Shown piece by piece: positions 52,823-62,441 of a stretch of 64,000 nucleotides of DNA. Numbering within the stretch: the first letter of the stretch is position 1; each line of letters starts with the position of its first letter. The notes below the pieces were generated by a model, which had not been told where the DNA came from, did not search any database, and saw only the letters and a list, made by a program, of their open reading frames with translations. Position numbers and translations under genes: made by a program. The DNA comes from Streptomyces sp. NBC_00249 (GTDB lineage Bacteria > Actinomycetota > Actinomycetes > Streptomycetales > Streptomycetaceae), in assembly GCF_026342355.1 (NCBI RefSeq), contig NZ_JAPEMV010000004.1:434001-498000 (forward strand), in the 5' to 3' direction.

Positions 52823-54997
52823 TCAGCGGCCCAGTCGTCCGCGCACCATACCGACCATCGAGTTGAGCTCCTCGATCCGCATCCGCTTAGCGGCGACGAG
52901 GAACACGGCACCGAGGGCGACGAAGCCCGCGACCAGGGAAACGAGGGAGCCGAAGGCCCCGTTGCCCAGCCACTGGGTGACCCCGTAGGCGACGGCGCCC
53001 GCGACCGCGGCGGCCGGAACACATGCCCCGATCAGACGCGTGTACGTGCGCATCACGTGGGCCCCGTCGAGGTCGCCGCCGAGGCGGGCCTTCAGCCGGC
53101 GCCATGCGACGCCGACGCCGACGACGTAGCCGAGCCCGTAGGCGGCGGCCATGCCGACGACCGCCCAGCGTGCCGGCAGCACGAAGAAGGCGAGGGTGGA
53201 GACACCGGCGTTGACCGCGGCGACGATGACCGTGTTGTAGAAGGGCGTCCGGGTGTCCTCGTAGGCGTAGAAGCCGCGCAGGACCACGTACTGGACGGAG
53301 TAGGGGATCAGGCCGAGGCCGAAGGCCATCAGGATGAAGCCGATGTTGCGGGCGTCGTCACCGGCGCTGGCGTAGAGCAGCGTGGACATCGGTACGCCGA
53401 GCGCGAGGAACGCGAAGGCGCAGGGGACGATGGCGACGGCCGAGGTGCGCAGACCGTAGGAGATGTCGTCACGGACGGCGGCCGCGTCCCCGTCGTGGGC
53501 CGAGCGGGAGATGCGCGGCAGGACGGCCGTCATGACGGAGACGGTGATGATGGCCTGCGGCATCTGCCAGAGCAGCAGCGCGTAGTTGTAGGCGGTGATG
53601 CCGGTGCCGCCGTGGCCCTGCGCCTTCGCGGCGGTGCCCGCCCAGGTGGCGAGCTGGGTGACGACGACGAGACCGATCTGGTTGGCGAGGACGAAGAAGA
53701 AGGTCCACTTCGCCAGACCAGCGGCCTTGCCCAGCCCGTGGCCCTTCCAGTCGAAGCGCAGTCGGAGCGAGAAGCCGGCGTCGCGCAGGTAGGGGAGCAT
53801 CGCCAGGGACTGCACGACGAGCCCGAGCAGGGTGCCGATGCCCAGCAGGCGGACGCCCTCGGGGGTGATGGTCGTCTCCGAGACACCGGAGACGGTGGAG
53901 CCGCCGAAGGCCCAGATGAATGCCGCGAAGGTGGTGATGACCACGATGTTGTTGAGGACCGGGGTCCACATCATCGCGCCGAACCGGCCCCGGGCGTTGA
54001 GGATCTGACCGAGCACCACGTGGACGCCCATGAAGAACATGGTGGGCAGGCAGTAGTGGGCGAAGGCCACGGCGACCGCGAGACGCTGCGGATCGTCGGC
54101 GATCTCCCGCGACATCATGCCGATCAGCAGCGGGGCGGCGAGGACACAGATGGTGGTGACCGCGCCGAGCAGGACCACGACCAGGGTCAGCAGGCGGTTG
54201 GCGTAAGCCTCTCCGCCGTCGTCGTCGTTCTTCATGGCGCGGACGAGCTGGGGGATGAAGACCGCGTTGAGCGCGCCGCCGCCCACGAGGACGTAGATCA
54301 TCGTCGGCAGGACGTTGGCGACCTGGTAGGTGTCGTTGAGGTTGGCGACACCGATGGCGCCGGCGATCACCAGGGTCCGGGCGAAGCCGGTGACGCGGGA
54401 GACGATCGTGCCGGCCGCCATCAGGGCGCTCGACTTGAGCAGGCCGGAGGCCTTCCCGGCGGGCTTCGCCGGCGCCGGGGCCGCGACGGGCACGTCCTCG
54501 ACGGGGGTGCGAGGGGCTGCCTGCTGGTCCCGGTAGAGGTGGGTGAAGGCGTCCGGCTCCGGCTGGTCCTCCGCGGCCTTGGTCACGAGCGAGTCCACGC
54601 CCACGAACTGCGTCGTCGTGGCGTGGTCGCCGTAGGGCAGGTGCCGGGACGGGCCGTCGGGCTCGGGCGGCGGGGTCTGCGCCCACACGCGCGGGTCGGG
54701 ACCGTGCGAGGGAGCCTGCGGGGCCGCGTAGAGCGGGCCGGCCTCCTGGAAGGTGCCGGGCGGCGGCGGGGGGTGGGAGGCGCGGTCGTAGAGCACCTCG
54801 GCTACGGGATCCTGGGCTGACAGGTCCTGCCCGCGGTACGGGTCGTAGTCGTAGGCGTCCTGGACATAAGGGTCGTGGTCCGGCGCGGGCGCGGGCGCCG
54901 GAACCTGTCCGGGCACCGGAGTGCCCGGGGCAGTGCCCTGGGAGGGCGCCGGCCCACCAGTGCCCTGCGCGCGGTCACCGTCGTACGGCGCGTTCAT
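52823..54997 (-). CDS. murJ: Lipid II flippase MurJ (MviN)
   Basis: The 724-residue protein has a 195-residue Pro/Asp/Tyr-rich cytoplasmic N-terminus and then a 14-helix MOP-family flippase beginning GLLKSSALMAAGTIVSRVTGFART. It flips lipid II across the membrane. The kinase-like domain found in the mycobacterial protein is missing at the C-terminus and instead encoded by the next gene. The N-terminal extension contains threonines that could be PknB targets; this is untested. Confidence 0.95.
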   Translation of the reverse strand: MNAPYDGDRAQGTGGPAPSQGTAPGTPVPGQVPAPAPAPDHDPYVQDAYDYDPYRGQDLSAQDPVAEVLYDRASHPPPPPGTFQEAGPLYAAPQAPSHGPDPRVWAQTPPPEPDGPSRHLPYGDHATTTQFVGVDSLVTKAAEDQPEPDAFTHLYRDQQAAPRTPVEDVPVAAPAPAKPAGKASGLLKSSALMAAGTIVSRVTGFARTLVIAGAIGVANLNDTYQVANVLPTMIYVLVGGGALNAVFIPQLVRAMKNDDDGGEAYANRLLTLVVVLLGAVTTICVLAAPLLIGMMSREIADDPQRLAVAVAFAHYCLPTMFFMGVHVVLGQILNARGRFGAMMWTPVLNNIVVITTFAAFIWAFGGSTVSGVSETTITPEGVRLLGIGTLLGLVVQSLAMLPYLRDAGFSLRLRFDWKGHGLGKAAGLAKWTFFFVLANQIGLVVVTQLATWAGTAAKAQGHGGTGITAYNYALLLWQMPQAIITVSVMTAVLPRISRSAHDGDAAAVRDDISYGLRTSAVAIVPCAFAFLALGVPMSTLLYASAGDDARNIGFILMAFGLGLIPYSVQYVVLRGFYAYEDTRTPFYNTVIVAAVNAGVSTLAFFVLPARWAVVGMAAAYGLGYVVGVGVAWRRLKARLGGDLDGAHVMRTYTRLIGACVPAAAVAGAVAYGVTQWLGNGAFGSLVSLVAGFVALGAVFLVAAKRMRIEELNSMVGMVRGRLGR

Positions 54998-55043
54998 CGC
55001 AACCCCACCTCATCGTCCCCAGGCCGACCGGCCACGGCATCGC

Positions 55044-57302
55044 TCAACGGTCCACTGTCTCACCCGTGCCGGACCCCTCCGCGCTTTGCGGTCCGGTGTC
55101 CGGGGACTCGTCACTCGGCTGCATGCTGTCCTCGGCCGCCGCGCGCGCGGCGACGCGCTTGCGGCTGGCGTACATCTTGATGCCTGCCAGGACCAGCAGG
55201 AGAACACCGCCGGCGATGACGAGCATGACGGTGGGGGTGATCTCCGTGGCCTCTACGGTGAACTTTCGCTCCTTGCCGTAGGGCACGCCGTCCTTGGTGA
55301 AGAGCCGTGCCGTGACTTCGACCGGACCGCTCGCCGTGGCGTTGGCGGTGAACTTTACCGTCTGGCTGTGGCCGCCCTGGACGACGACCTCCTGCTCCGC
55401 CTCGGCGAACATCAGACGGGTCGGGTTGGCGGACTTCACCCGCAGCACGAGGTTGTGGACGTCCTGTACGAGGCTGTTCTGGACGCTGACCGGGATGGTC
55501 GCGCTGTGCCCGGACAAGGTGGCGTCGGACTTGGGGATGACCTTGACCTTCTCGGTCAGCCCGATCAGGTACGCCTGGACCTGGTTCCGGTAGAGGTCGG
55601 CCTCCTCGGGACGGCCACGCCAGGAGGTCGACATCTCCCGGTTGGTGGTGTTGCCGAAGGGGATCTCCACCCGGTCCGGCGCCGTGAGGATGACCTTGAA
55701 GTGGTCCAGCGTGTTCTGGGTGGTGCGGATCTTCTCGAAGGCCGACACCGGGAGTTCCTGCTTGCTCAGCGACTCCGGATACTGGCCCGCGCCCGGGACC
55801 TGGGTGGCGGCGCCCGGGTCGGGCTTCGCGGCGGCGGCCGCCTCCAGGTCGGAGGGCTGGGTCCAGCGGGCGGCCTGGAGCCCGCGCAGGGCGGTGGCCA
55901 TCGACTCCGCCTGGCTGGCGGAGGGCCGGCGCTGGGGGGTGACCACGTAGCTGCGGGGTTCGTCGCTGTTCTGGAGGTTCAGAGCGAGGCTGTGGGCCAG
56001 GAACTGCTGGACGGCGAGCGTGGAGTTCCCCGCGCGGACCATGTCGCCCTCGAAGGCGGTGGAGAGGTCCGCGTCGGCGACGACGGCCGTGGTGCCCGCG
56101 CCGATGGGGCGGGCGGCCGTCGGGGTGTAGCCGAGGGACCCGGTCTCCTGGAGGCTGTCGCTGCGGGTCAGGACGTTGTGCGCGCCGGCCGAGGTGGCGA
56201 CGTTGACGATGGACGGGTCGATGGCGCCGTCCACGGGCCAGGAGAAGTCGGTGGACGGGGTGACGTGCAGGACGGTCTCGACGGTCTGCTTCGCCTTGTC
56301 CGTCGCGGGCCGCAGCTGGCCCAGGGTGCCCGAGACGTCCTTGCCGTGGTGGGCGAGGGAGGCCAGGTCCGGGTCGGCGAAGGGCAGGGCGACGACCTTC
56401 TTGCCCTGGACGGCGCTCTCCAGGGCGTTCAGCCACTGCTCGGCGACGGCCTTGTACCGGCCCTGGACGGGCTTACCGCCCGGCTCGGGACTGCGGACCC
56501 GGTAGCCCTTCGTCATGGCGTCGACGGTGGTGAGCAGGTCGGGGTCGATGACCCAGGTGATCGGCAGGTCCTTGCCGAGGGAGACCATCCGCTCGAGGCG
56601 GCCGCCCGACCGCAGCTCGTCGGCGAGGGAGTCGTCGAGGAAGACGGGGGTCTGCAACTCGTCCGATCCGGTCTCCGCCGTGACGCGCGTGGTGGAGATC
56701 AGCGGCCATACGTAGGTGAGCGAGGACCGCTTGGCGGCGGGGTCGGGCTGCCACGGCAGGAAGGTCCGCTGGATGCCGAGGACCTGCTCGTGCGGGCGGC
56801 TGTCCGTCACCCCGGACAGAGAGACACCGAGCTGGTACACACCGTCCGCGCCCAGGTCCAGCTTGTTGACCGGGACCTTGATCGTGAAGTGCTGGTCCAC
56901 CTTGGAGGGGAGCGAGTCGATCTTGACGGCGAAGGCCTCGTCGATCTCGCCCGGGTCCACACCCGGCCGGAAGCTCTTCCGGTCGGCCACCTCGCCGATG
57001 GACGAGCGGTCCCCGAGCATGGGCCCGACCCGCAGTCCGACGTGGGCGTTCTTGATCGTCTCGCGGCCGTTGTTGACCACCGTTCCCGAGATGGTCAGCG
57101 TGTCGCTCTTGACCGGGGCGCTGGGCGCCACCTCGGTGAGCTGGACGTCGACGGCGGAGTCGGCGGCCTGGGCCGGCGGGGCGGGGGCGTACACCAGGGC
57201 GGCCAGCACCGGCGTTCCGGTGAGCAGGACGACTGCCCGCCGCAGCCAGCGGCGCCGGGCAGGGGCAGGAGCTGCCCCCTGGATGTCTGCCGCCTCGGCC
57301 AC
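55044..57302 (-). CDS. DUF6049 family secreted/membrane protein
   Basis: The 752-residue protein has an Arg-rich start, a signal-like helix (about 20-45), a long extracytoplasmic region with two beta-sandwich portions (an N-terminal one near 50-170 and a C-terminal one near 590-690), a central alpha/beta part, and a membrane helix near the C-terminus (about 700-720) followed by a basic and acidic tail. It lies 46 bp upstream of murJ on the same strand. Homologues sit beside mviN in mycobacteria (Rv3909-like). Function unknown, but synteny points to wall synthesis. Start GTG 57302. Confidence 0.85.
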   Translation of the reverse strand: MAEAADIQGAAPAPARRRWLRRAVVLLTGTPVLAALVYAPAPPAQAADSAVDVQLTEVAPSAPVKSDTLTISGTVVNNGRETIKNAHVGLRVGPMLGDRSSIGEVADRKSFRPGVDPGEIDEAFAVKIDSLPSKVDQHFTIKVPVNKLDLGADGVYQLGVSLSGVTDSRPHEQVLGIQRTFLPWQPDPAAKRSSLTYVWPLISTTRVTAETGSDELQTPVFLDDSLADELRSGGRLERMVSLGKDLPITWVIDPDLLTTVDAMTKGYRVRSPEPGGKPVQGRYKAVAEQWLNALESAVQGKKVVALPFADPDLASLAHHGKDVSGTLGQLRPATDKAKQTVETVLHVTPSTDFSWPVDGAIDPSIVNVATSAGAHNVLTRSDSLQETGSLGYTPTAARPIGAGTTAVVADADLSTAFEGDMVRAGNSTLAVQQFLAHSLALNLQNSDEPRSYVVTPQRRPSASQAESMATALRGLQAARWTQPSDLEAAAAAKPDPGAATQVPGAGQYPESLSKQELPVSAFEKIRTTQNTLDHFKVILTAPDRVEIPFGNTTNREMSTSWRGRPEEADLYRNQVQAYLIGLTEKVKVIPKSDATLSGHSATIPVSVQNSLVQDVHNLVLRVKSANPTRLMFAEAEQEVVVQGGHSQTVKFTANATASGPVEVTARLFTKDGVPYGKERKFTVEATEITPTVMLVIAGGVLLLVLAGIKMYASRKRVAARAAAEDSMQPSDESPDTGPQSAEGSGTGETVDR

Positions 57303-57486
57303 GCGCTCGCCCGTCCCTCGAAGTGTCAGTGGTCGTCGGTTCTGCGTCCACGCATGGTAACGAGGTGCGCTGTGCGCGAGTGCCGCGCCTTGCTCCACAT
57401 GATCGGGACCGCCTGGGGGGTGCGCGGAGCGGGGCCGTCGGAAACGGGGGAGCTCCTGCCGGGCGGGCCACGTACCCTTTTCTGTT

Positions 57487-58938
57487 GTGCCGAACGCCAA
57501 TGAAGACAACCCCAGTGCCCTGAGTCAGGTGCAGCGCCGCGCGGTCAGTGAACTGCTGCGGGTCGCGCCTGTCGCCGACGAACTCGGCCGCCGGTTCCAG
57601 GAGGCGGGCTTCCGCCTGGCCCTGGTCGGCGGGTCCGTCCGCGACGCGCTGCTCGGGCGTCTCGGCAACGACCTCGACTTCACCACCGACGCGCGTCCCG
57701 AGGCCGTCCTGAAGATCATGCGGCCCTGGGCCGACTCGGTGTGGGACATCGGTATCGCCTTCGGCACGGTCGGAGCCCAGCGCGACGGCTTCCAGATCGA
57801 GGTGACCACCTACCGCTCGGAGGCGTACGACCGCACCTCGCGCAAGCCCGAGGTCTCCTACGGCGACTCGATCGAGGAGGACCTGGTCCGGCGCGACTTC
57901 ACGGTCAACGCCATGGCCCTGGCCCTGCCGGAGCAGGAGTTCGTCGACCCGCACGGAGGCCTGGAGGACCTGGCCGCAGGGGTGCTGAGGACCCCCGGAA
58001 CTCCCGAGGAGTCCTTCTCCGACGATCCGCTGCGCATGCTGCGCGCGGCCCGTTTCGCCGCGCAGCTCGACTTCGAGGTCGCCCCCGAGGTCGTGAGCGC
58101 GATGACGGAGATGTCCGAGCGGATCGAGATCGTCTCGGCGGAGCGCGTCCAGGGCGAGCTCAACAAGCTGCTGCTCTCCGCCCAGCCCCGCAAGGGACTG
58201 GGGCTGCTCGTGGACACCGGTCTCGCGGACCGGGTGCTGCCGGAGCTGCCCGCGCTGCGGCTGGAGAGCGACGAGCACCACCGGCACAAGGACGTCTACG
58301 ACCACTCGCTGATCGTGCTGGAGCAGGCGATCGCCCTGGAGGAGGACGGCCCGGACCTGGTGCTGCGGCTGGCCGCCCTGCTGCACGACATCGGCAAGCC
58401 CCGCACCCGCCGGTTCGAGAGTGACGGCCGGGTCTCCTTCCACCACCACGAGGTGGTGGGCGCGAAGATGACCAAGAAGCGCATGACGGCGCTGAAGTAC
58501 TCGAACGACATGGTCAAGGACGTGTCCCGGCTGGTGGAGCTGCACCTGCGCTTCCATGGTTACGGGGACGGGGAGTGGACCGACTCGGCGGTGCGCCGCT
58601 ACGTCCGCGACGCCGGTCCGCTGCTGGAGCGGCTGCACAAGCTGACCCGGTCCGACTGCACCACGCGCAACAAGCGCAAGGCCAGCGCGCTCTCGCGTAC
58701 TTATGACGGCCTGGAGGAGCGGATCGCGCAGCTCCAGGAGCAGGAAGAGCTGGACGCGATCCGCCCCGACCTGGACGGCAACGAGATCCAGCAGGTCCTG
58801 GAGATCGGCCCGGGCCCGATGGTGGGCAAGGCCTACGCCTTCCTGCTGGAGCTGAGGCTGGAGAACGGCCCCATGGGCCAGGAGGCGGCGGTGGCCGCCC
58901 TCAAGGAGTGGTGGGCCGCGCAGGCTCCCCAGGCCTGA
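57487..58938 (+). CDS. CCA tRNA nucleotidyltransferase / poly(A) polymerase-like
   Basis: The 483-residue class II nucleotidyltransferase has the head motif GGSVRDALLGR and DLDFTTDA (catalytic Asp pair), the RRDFTVNAMAL block, the DDPLRMLRAARFAAQ neck and an HD domain with LLHDIGKPRTRR. It adds CCA to tRNAs, needed here because the three tRNA genes lack encoded CCA; some actinobacterial relatives also act as poly(A) polymerases, and HD members can cleave cyclic phosphates. GTG 57487 is the start. It is divergent from the DUF6049 gene. Confidence 0.94.
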   Translation: MPNANEDNPSALSQVQRRAVSELLRVAPVADELGRRFQEAGFRLALVGGSVRDALLGRLGNDLDFTTDARPEAVLKIMRPWADSVWDIGIAFGTVGAQRDGFQIEVTTYRSEAYDRTSRKPEVSYGDSIEEDLVRRDFTVNAMALALPEQEFVDPHGGLEDLAAGVLRTPGTPEESFSDDPLRMLRAARFAAQLDFEVAPEVVSAMTEMSERIEIVSAERVQGELNKLLLSAQPRKGLGLLVDTGLADRVLPELPALRLESDEHHRHKDVYDHSLIVLEQAIALEEDGPDLVLRLAALLHDIGKPRTRRFESDGRVSFHHHEVVGAKMTKKRMTALKYSNDMVKDVSRLVELHLRFHGYGDGEWTDSAVRRYVRDAGPLLERLHKLTRSDCTTRNKRKASALSRTYDGLEERIAQLQEQEELDAIRPDLDGNEIQQVLEIGPGPMVGKAYAFLLELRLENGPMGQEAAVAALKEWWAAQAPQA

Positions 58939-58959
58939 GGCGGACGCCGGGGCGTCGAT

Positions 58960-58973
58960 GTTTCACGTGAAAC
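58960..58973. other. parS site 9
   Basis: Perfect GTTTCACGTGAAAC at the centre of a 32-bp perfect palindrome (58951-58982), 13 bp after the nucleotidyltransferase start of stem. It could double as a terminator stem. Confidence 0.95.
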
Positions 58974-59036
58974 ATCGACGCCGGATCGTCGCCGTAATGA
59001 GGCCGCATCGACACCGCGGACCGTCGCCGGGGCGAT

Positions 59037-59050
59037 GTTTCACGTGAAAC
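59037..59050. other. parS site 10
   Basis: Perfect GTTTCACGTGAAAC in a 28-bp palindrome (59030-59057), 77 bp centre-to-centre from site 9. Its outer edge touches the MFS stop codon. Confidence 0.95.
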
Positions 59051-59056
59051 ATCGCC

Positions 59057-60331
59057 CTACCGCCGGGGGGCTGCCTGCCCCTGTCGCCGCAGCAGCGCGG
59101 CCGTGGCGGCGTAGAGCAGGGCCACGCTCAGGATCAGCGTGACGGACCGGCCGTCGGCGGGAAGCATGAGCGAGGACACGGCGGCCGCCCCGACGAAGGC
59201 CACGTTGAAGAGCACGTCGTAGACGGAGAAGACCCGGCCCCGGAACGCGTCGTCCACCCGGGACTGCACCACCGTGTCGGTGGAGATCTTGGCGCCCTGG
59301 GTGGCGAGGCCGAGGACGAACGCGGCGACGAGCATCGGCCCGGGCGCGAAGAACAGGCCGAGGGCCGGGACCAGGACGGCTGCGCCGGCGGCGCAGGCGG
59401 TGATCCAGCCCAGTGGTCCAAGCCGGCTCACCAGCCATGGGGTGACGAGGGCGGCTGCGAAGAATCCGGCGCCGGAGACCCCGACGGCGATGCCGAGCAG
59501 GGCCAGGCCGTCGGACTCGTTGTCCGACCAGGAGTACCGGCAGAGCATCAGCAGCATCACCGTGAGCGCTCCGTAGCAGAACCGCATCAGGGTCATCGCG
59601 GTGAGCGCCTGGGCGGCTTCCCGGCGGGAGGCCAGGTGTCTGAGGCCCTCGGCCATCCCCCGCACCGTGAGGGAGATCCCCTCGGCGACCGTGGGGTGTG
59701 TCCGGCCGGGCGGGTGGTCGGGCCCGAGGAGGCCGACGGCAAGGCGCAGGGAGACCAGGGCCGCGCACAGGTAGAGCCCGGCGCCCAGCAGGACCACCAG
59801 GGCGTTGGAACCGGAGCCCAGCAGTCTGACGAGGAAGGCCAGCCCTCCGCCGGCGACCGCTGCGAGCGTGCCCGCGGTGGGCGAGAGGGCGTTCGCGGTG
59901 ACCAGCTGGGCGGGGCCGACGACCCGGGGCAGCGAGGCCGCGAGCCCGGCCAGTACGAAGCGGTTGACGGCGGTCACGGACAGGGCCGAGGCGTAGAACA
60001 GCCAGTCCGGTACCTGCGCCACGATCAGCATGCCGGTCACGCAGGCGAGGAAGGCGCGCAGCAGGTTGCCGTAGAGGAAGACCTGGCGGCGCCGCCAGCG
60101 GTCCAGCAGGACGCCCGCGAAGGGTCCGATCGCCGAATAGGGCAGCAGCAGGACGGCCATGGCGGAGGCGACGGCCGCGGGCGAGGCCTGCTTCTCCGGG
60201 GAGAAGACCACGTAGGTGGCGAGCGCCACCTGGTAGACACCGTCGGCGGCCTGGGAGAGCAGCCGTACGGCGAGCAGGTTGCGGAAGTCCCTCAGGCGCA
60301 GGAGTACGCGCAGATCACGTACGACAGGCAT
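59057..60331 (-). CDS. MFS transporter, 12-TMS
   Basis: The 424-residue transporter has about twelve hydrophobic segments and the loops DRWRRRQVFLYGN (motif A-like) and TQGAKISTDTVVQSRVDDAFRGRVFS, typical of the EntS/macrolide-efflux-like MFS group. Substrate unknown. ATG 60331 is used; an in-frame GTG at 60346 is possible. It lies downstream of ino1 behind a hairpin. Confidence 0.88.
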   Translation of the reverse strand: MPVVRDLRVLLRLRDFRNLLAVRLLSQAADGVYQVALATYVVFSPEKQASPAAVASAMAVLLLPYSAIGPFAGVLLDRWRRRQVFLYGNLLRAFLACVTGMLIVAQVPDWLFYASALSVTAVNRFVLAGLAASLPRVVGPAQLVTANALSPTAGTLAAVAGGGLAFLVRLLGSGSNALVVLLGAGLYLCAALVSLRLAVGLLGPDHPPGRTHPTVAEGISLTVRGMAEGLRHLASRREAAQALTAMTLMRFCYGALTVMLLMLCRYSWSDNESDGLALLGIAVGVSGAGFFAAALVTPWLVSRLGPLGWITACAAGAAVLVPALGLFFAPGPMLVAAFVLGLATQGAKISTDTVVQSRVDDAFRGRVFSVYDVLFNVAFVGAAAVSSLMLPADGRSVTLILSVALLYAATAALLRRQGQAAPRR

Positions 60332-60350
60332 GAGGGCAAGGGTCACATAC

Positions 60351-60389
60351 GCCGTGGGTCCCCGGACACATTGCCCGGGGACCCACGGC
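60351..60389 (-). terminator. Terminator hairpin after ino1
   Basis: 15-bp arms GCCGTGGGTCCCCGG (60351-60365) and CCGGGGACCCACGGC (60375-60389) with a nine-base loop lie 45 bases beyond the ino1 stop on the minus strand and just upstream of the MFS gene. Confidence 0.8.
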
Positions 60390-60434
60390 GGAAGAACAGT
60401 CGAAGTCCAGGTGTCCTGAGGACCCTTGGTACGA

Positions 60435-61517
60435 CTAGCGCTCGACCTCGCCCTTGATGAACTTCTCGACGTTCGCGTAGGCCTCGTCGTCGAAGTACTG
60501 CACCGGCGGGGACTTCATGAAGTAGCTGGAGGCCGAGAGGATCGGGCCACCGATGCCGCGGTCCTTGGCGATCTTCGCGGCGCGCAGGGCGTCGATGATG
60601 ACACCGGCGGAGTTCGGGGAGTCCCACACCTCGAGCTTGTACTCGAGGTTCAGCGGGACGTCGCCGAAGGCGCGGCCTTCGAGGCGGACGTAGGCCCACT
60701 TGCGGTCGTCGAGCCACGCCACGTAGTCGGACGGGCCGATGTGGACGTTCTTCTCGCCGAGCTCACGGTCGGGGATCTGCGAGGTGACGGCCTGCGTCTT
60801 GGAGATCTTCTTCGACTCCAGGCGGTCGCGCTCCAGCATGTTCTTGAAGTCCATGTTGCCGCCGACGTTGAGCTGCATGGTGCGCTCAAGACGGACACCG
60901 CGGTCCTCGAACAGCTTCGCCATCACGCGGTGCGTGATGGTGGCGCCGACCTGCGACTTGATGTCGTCGCCGACGATCGGGACACCGGCCTCGGTGAACT
61001 TGTCCGCCCACTCCTTGGTGCCGGCGATGAAGACCGGGAGGGCGTTGACGAACGCGACCTTGGCGTCGATGGCGCACTGGGCGTAGAACTTCGCCGCAGC
61101 CTCGGAACCGACGGGCAGGTAGCAGATCAGGACGTCGACCTGGCGGTCCTTGAGGATCTGGACCACGTCGACCGGAGCCTCGGCGGACTCCTCGATCGTC
61201 ATGCGGTAGTACTTGCCCAGGCCGTCCAGGGTGTGGCCGCGCTGCACGGTCACGCCGGCGTTCGGGACGTCGCAGATCTTGATGGTGTTGTTCTCGCTGG
61301 CGCCGATGGCGTCCGAAAGGTCGAGGCCGACCTTCTTCGCGTCGACGTCGAACGCGGCGACGAACTCGATGTCACGCACGTGGTAGTCGCCGAACTGGAC
61401 GTGCATCAGACCGGGGACCTTGGCCGCCGGGTCGGCGTCCTTGTAGTACTCGACGCCCTGCACCAGCGAGGCGGCGCAGTTGCCTACGCCGACGATGGCT
61501 ACGCGAACCGAACCCAT
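60435..61517 (-). CDS. ino1: Inositol-3-phosphate synthase
   Basis: The 360-residue enzyme has the NAD-binding GVGNCAAS and the family blocks GNMDFKNML and LEYKLEVWDSPNSAG. It isomerises glucose 6-phosphate to myo-inositol 3-phosphate, the first step to mycothiol and phosphatidylinositol. ATG 61517 with GGGAGCA upstream is the start. It follows a PadR regulator by 50 bp; the two are likely one transcript. Confidence 0.96.
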   Translation of the reverse strand: MGSVRVAIVGVGNCAASLVQGVEYYKDADPAAKVPGLMHVQFGDYHVRDIEFVAAFDVDAKKVGLDLSDAIGASENNTIKICDVPNAGVTVQRGHTLDGLGKYYRMTIEESAEAPVDVVQILKDRQVDVLICYLPVGSEAAAKFYAQCAIDAKVAFVNALPVFIAGTKEWADKFTEAGVPIVGDDIKSQVGATITHRVMAKLFEDRGVRLERTMQLNVGGNMDFKNMLERDRLESKKISKTQAVTSQIPDRELGEKNVHIGPSDYVAWLDDRKWAYVRLEGRAFGDVPLNLEYKLEVWDSPNSAGVIIDALRAAKIAKDRGIGGPILSASSYFMKSPPVQYFDDEAYANVEKFIKGEVER

Positions 61518-61567
61518 TCCGGTTGCTCCCTGTTTGTTCTCGGAACGAGGCCTGCGAGATGCAGGCC

Positions 61568-62170
61568 TCACTTTGCAGTTTCGTCGGGCGGGCCGGGTCG
61601 TCTCCGATCCCGTCCTGCCCGCTCACTCTCGATGAGCTCGTTCAGCCAGCGCACTTCACGCTCCACGGATTCCATCCCGTGCCGCTGCAGCTCAAGGGTG
61701 TAGTCGTCGAGGCGCTCCCGTGTGCGGGCGAGCGAGGCGCGCATCTTCTCGAGGCGCTCCTCCAGCCGGCTGCGGCGGCCCTCCAGCACGCGCATCCGCA
61801 CTTCTCGTTCGGTCTGGCCGAAGAAGGCGAAGCGGGCGGCGAAGGACTCGTCCTCCCAGGTGTCCGGGCCCGTGTGGGAGAGGAGCTCTTCGAAGTGCTC
61901 CTTACCTGCTGCCGTCAACCGATAGACGATCTTGGCGCGGCGCCCTGCGAGTGAAGCGGCCAGAGCGTCTTCCGGGGCGTTGCCCGGTTCTTCGATCAAC
62001 CAGCCGTTGGCGACCAGCGTCTTGAGGCAGGGATACAGAGTCCCGTAGCTGAACGCCCTGAACACCCCCAGCGAGGTGTTGAGCCGCTTGCGGAGCTCGT
62101 AACCGTGCATGGGGGATTCGCGAAGCAGGCCGAGGACGGCGAACTCGAGGATGCCGGAGCGTCTGCTCAT
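61568..62170 (-). CDS. PadR-family transcriptional regulator
   Basis: The 200-residue protein has the PadR winged helix (LEFAVLGLLRESPMHGYEL, LYPCLKTLVANGWL) and a long C-terminal coiled-coil dimerisation helix (about 125-190, ERLEKMRASLARTRERLDDY). ATG 62170 is used. The presumed operator lies 39 bp upstream. It probably represses itself and ino1. The inducer is unknown. Confidence 0.92.
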   Translation of the reverse strand: MSRRSGILEFAVLGLLRESPMHGYELRKRLNTSLGVFRAFSYGTLYPCLKTLVANGWLIEEPGNAPEDALAASLAGRRAKIVYRLTAAGKEHFEELLSHTGPDTWEDESFAARFAFFGQTEREVRMRVLEGRRSRLEERLEKMRASLARTRERLDDYTLELQRHGMESVEREVRWLNELIESERAGRDRRRPGPPDETAK

Positions 62171-62208
62171 CCGCCTGCCCCTCTCTGCCTCTGAGTTTAT
62201 GTCGAGCT

Positions 62209-62229
62209 GATGTATCGGCTCGATACATC
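62209..62229. promoter_or_regulatory. Likely PadR operator
   Basis: Perfect 9-bp arms GATGTATCG (62209-62217) and CGATACATC (62221-62229) with a 3-bp centre. It includes ATGTAT...ATACAT, the established PadR-family half-site pattern, directly upstream of padR. Confidence 0.8.
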
Positions 62230-62441
62230 CAGACGATAGAACGGGCGGCTGCCGACGACAAGCGGTGACGTGGTGACCGGCGTCACATCACCAATTCGTA
62301 CGACGCAAGTTGCCTGATTTGGGGTGAACTTCGGCACTGGTCGGGTTTTGACCGTGCGTAGTCTGTGCGGCAGGACACCGGGGGAACCGGAATTCACCTG
62401 CCGCTTCCAGGCCACTCGCCTGCCCGAGGAGTAGTCGTTCG

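Noticed and set aside
50933..54820. 1295-residue plus-strand open frame across sigM, pseudokinase and murJ
   Set aside because: It is antisense to three well-supported genes, has biased Arg/Gly/Val/His composition and no domain; it is a GC-rich shadow frame.
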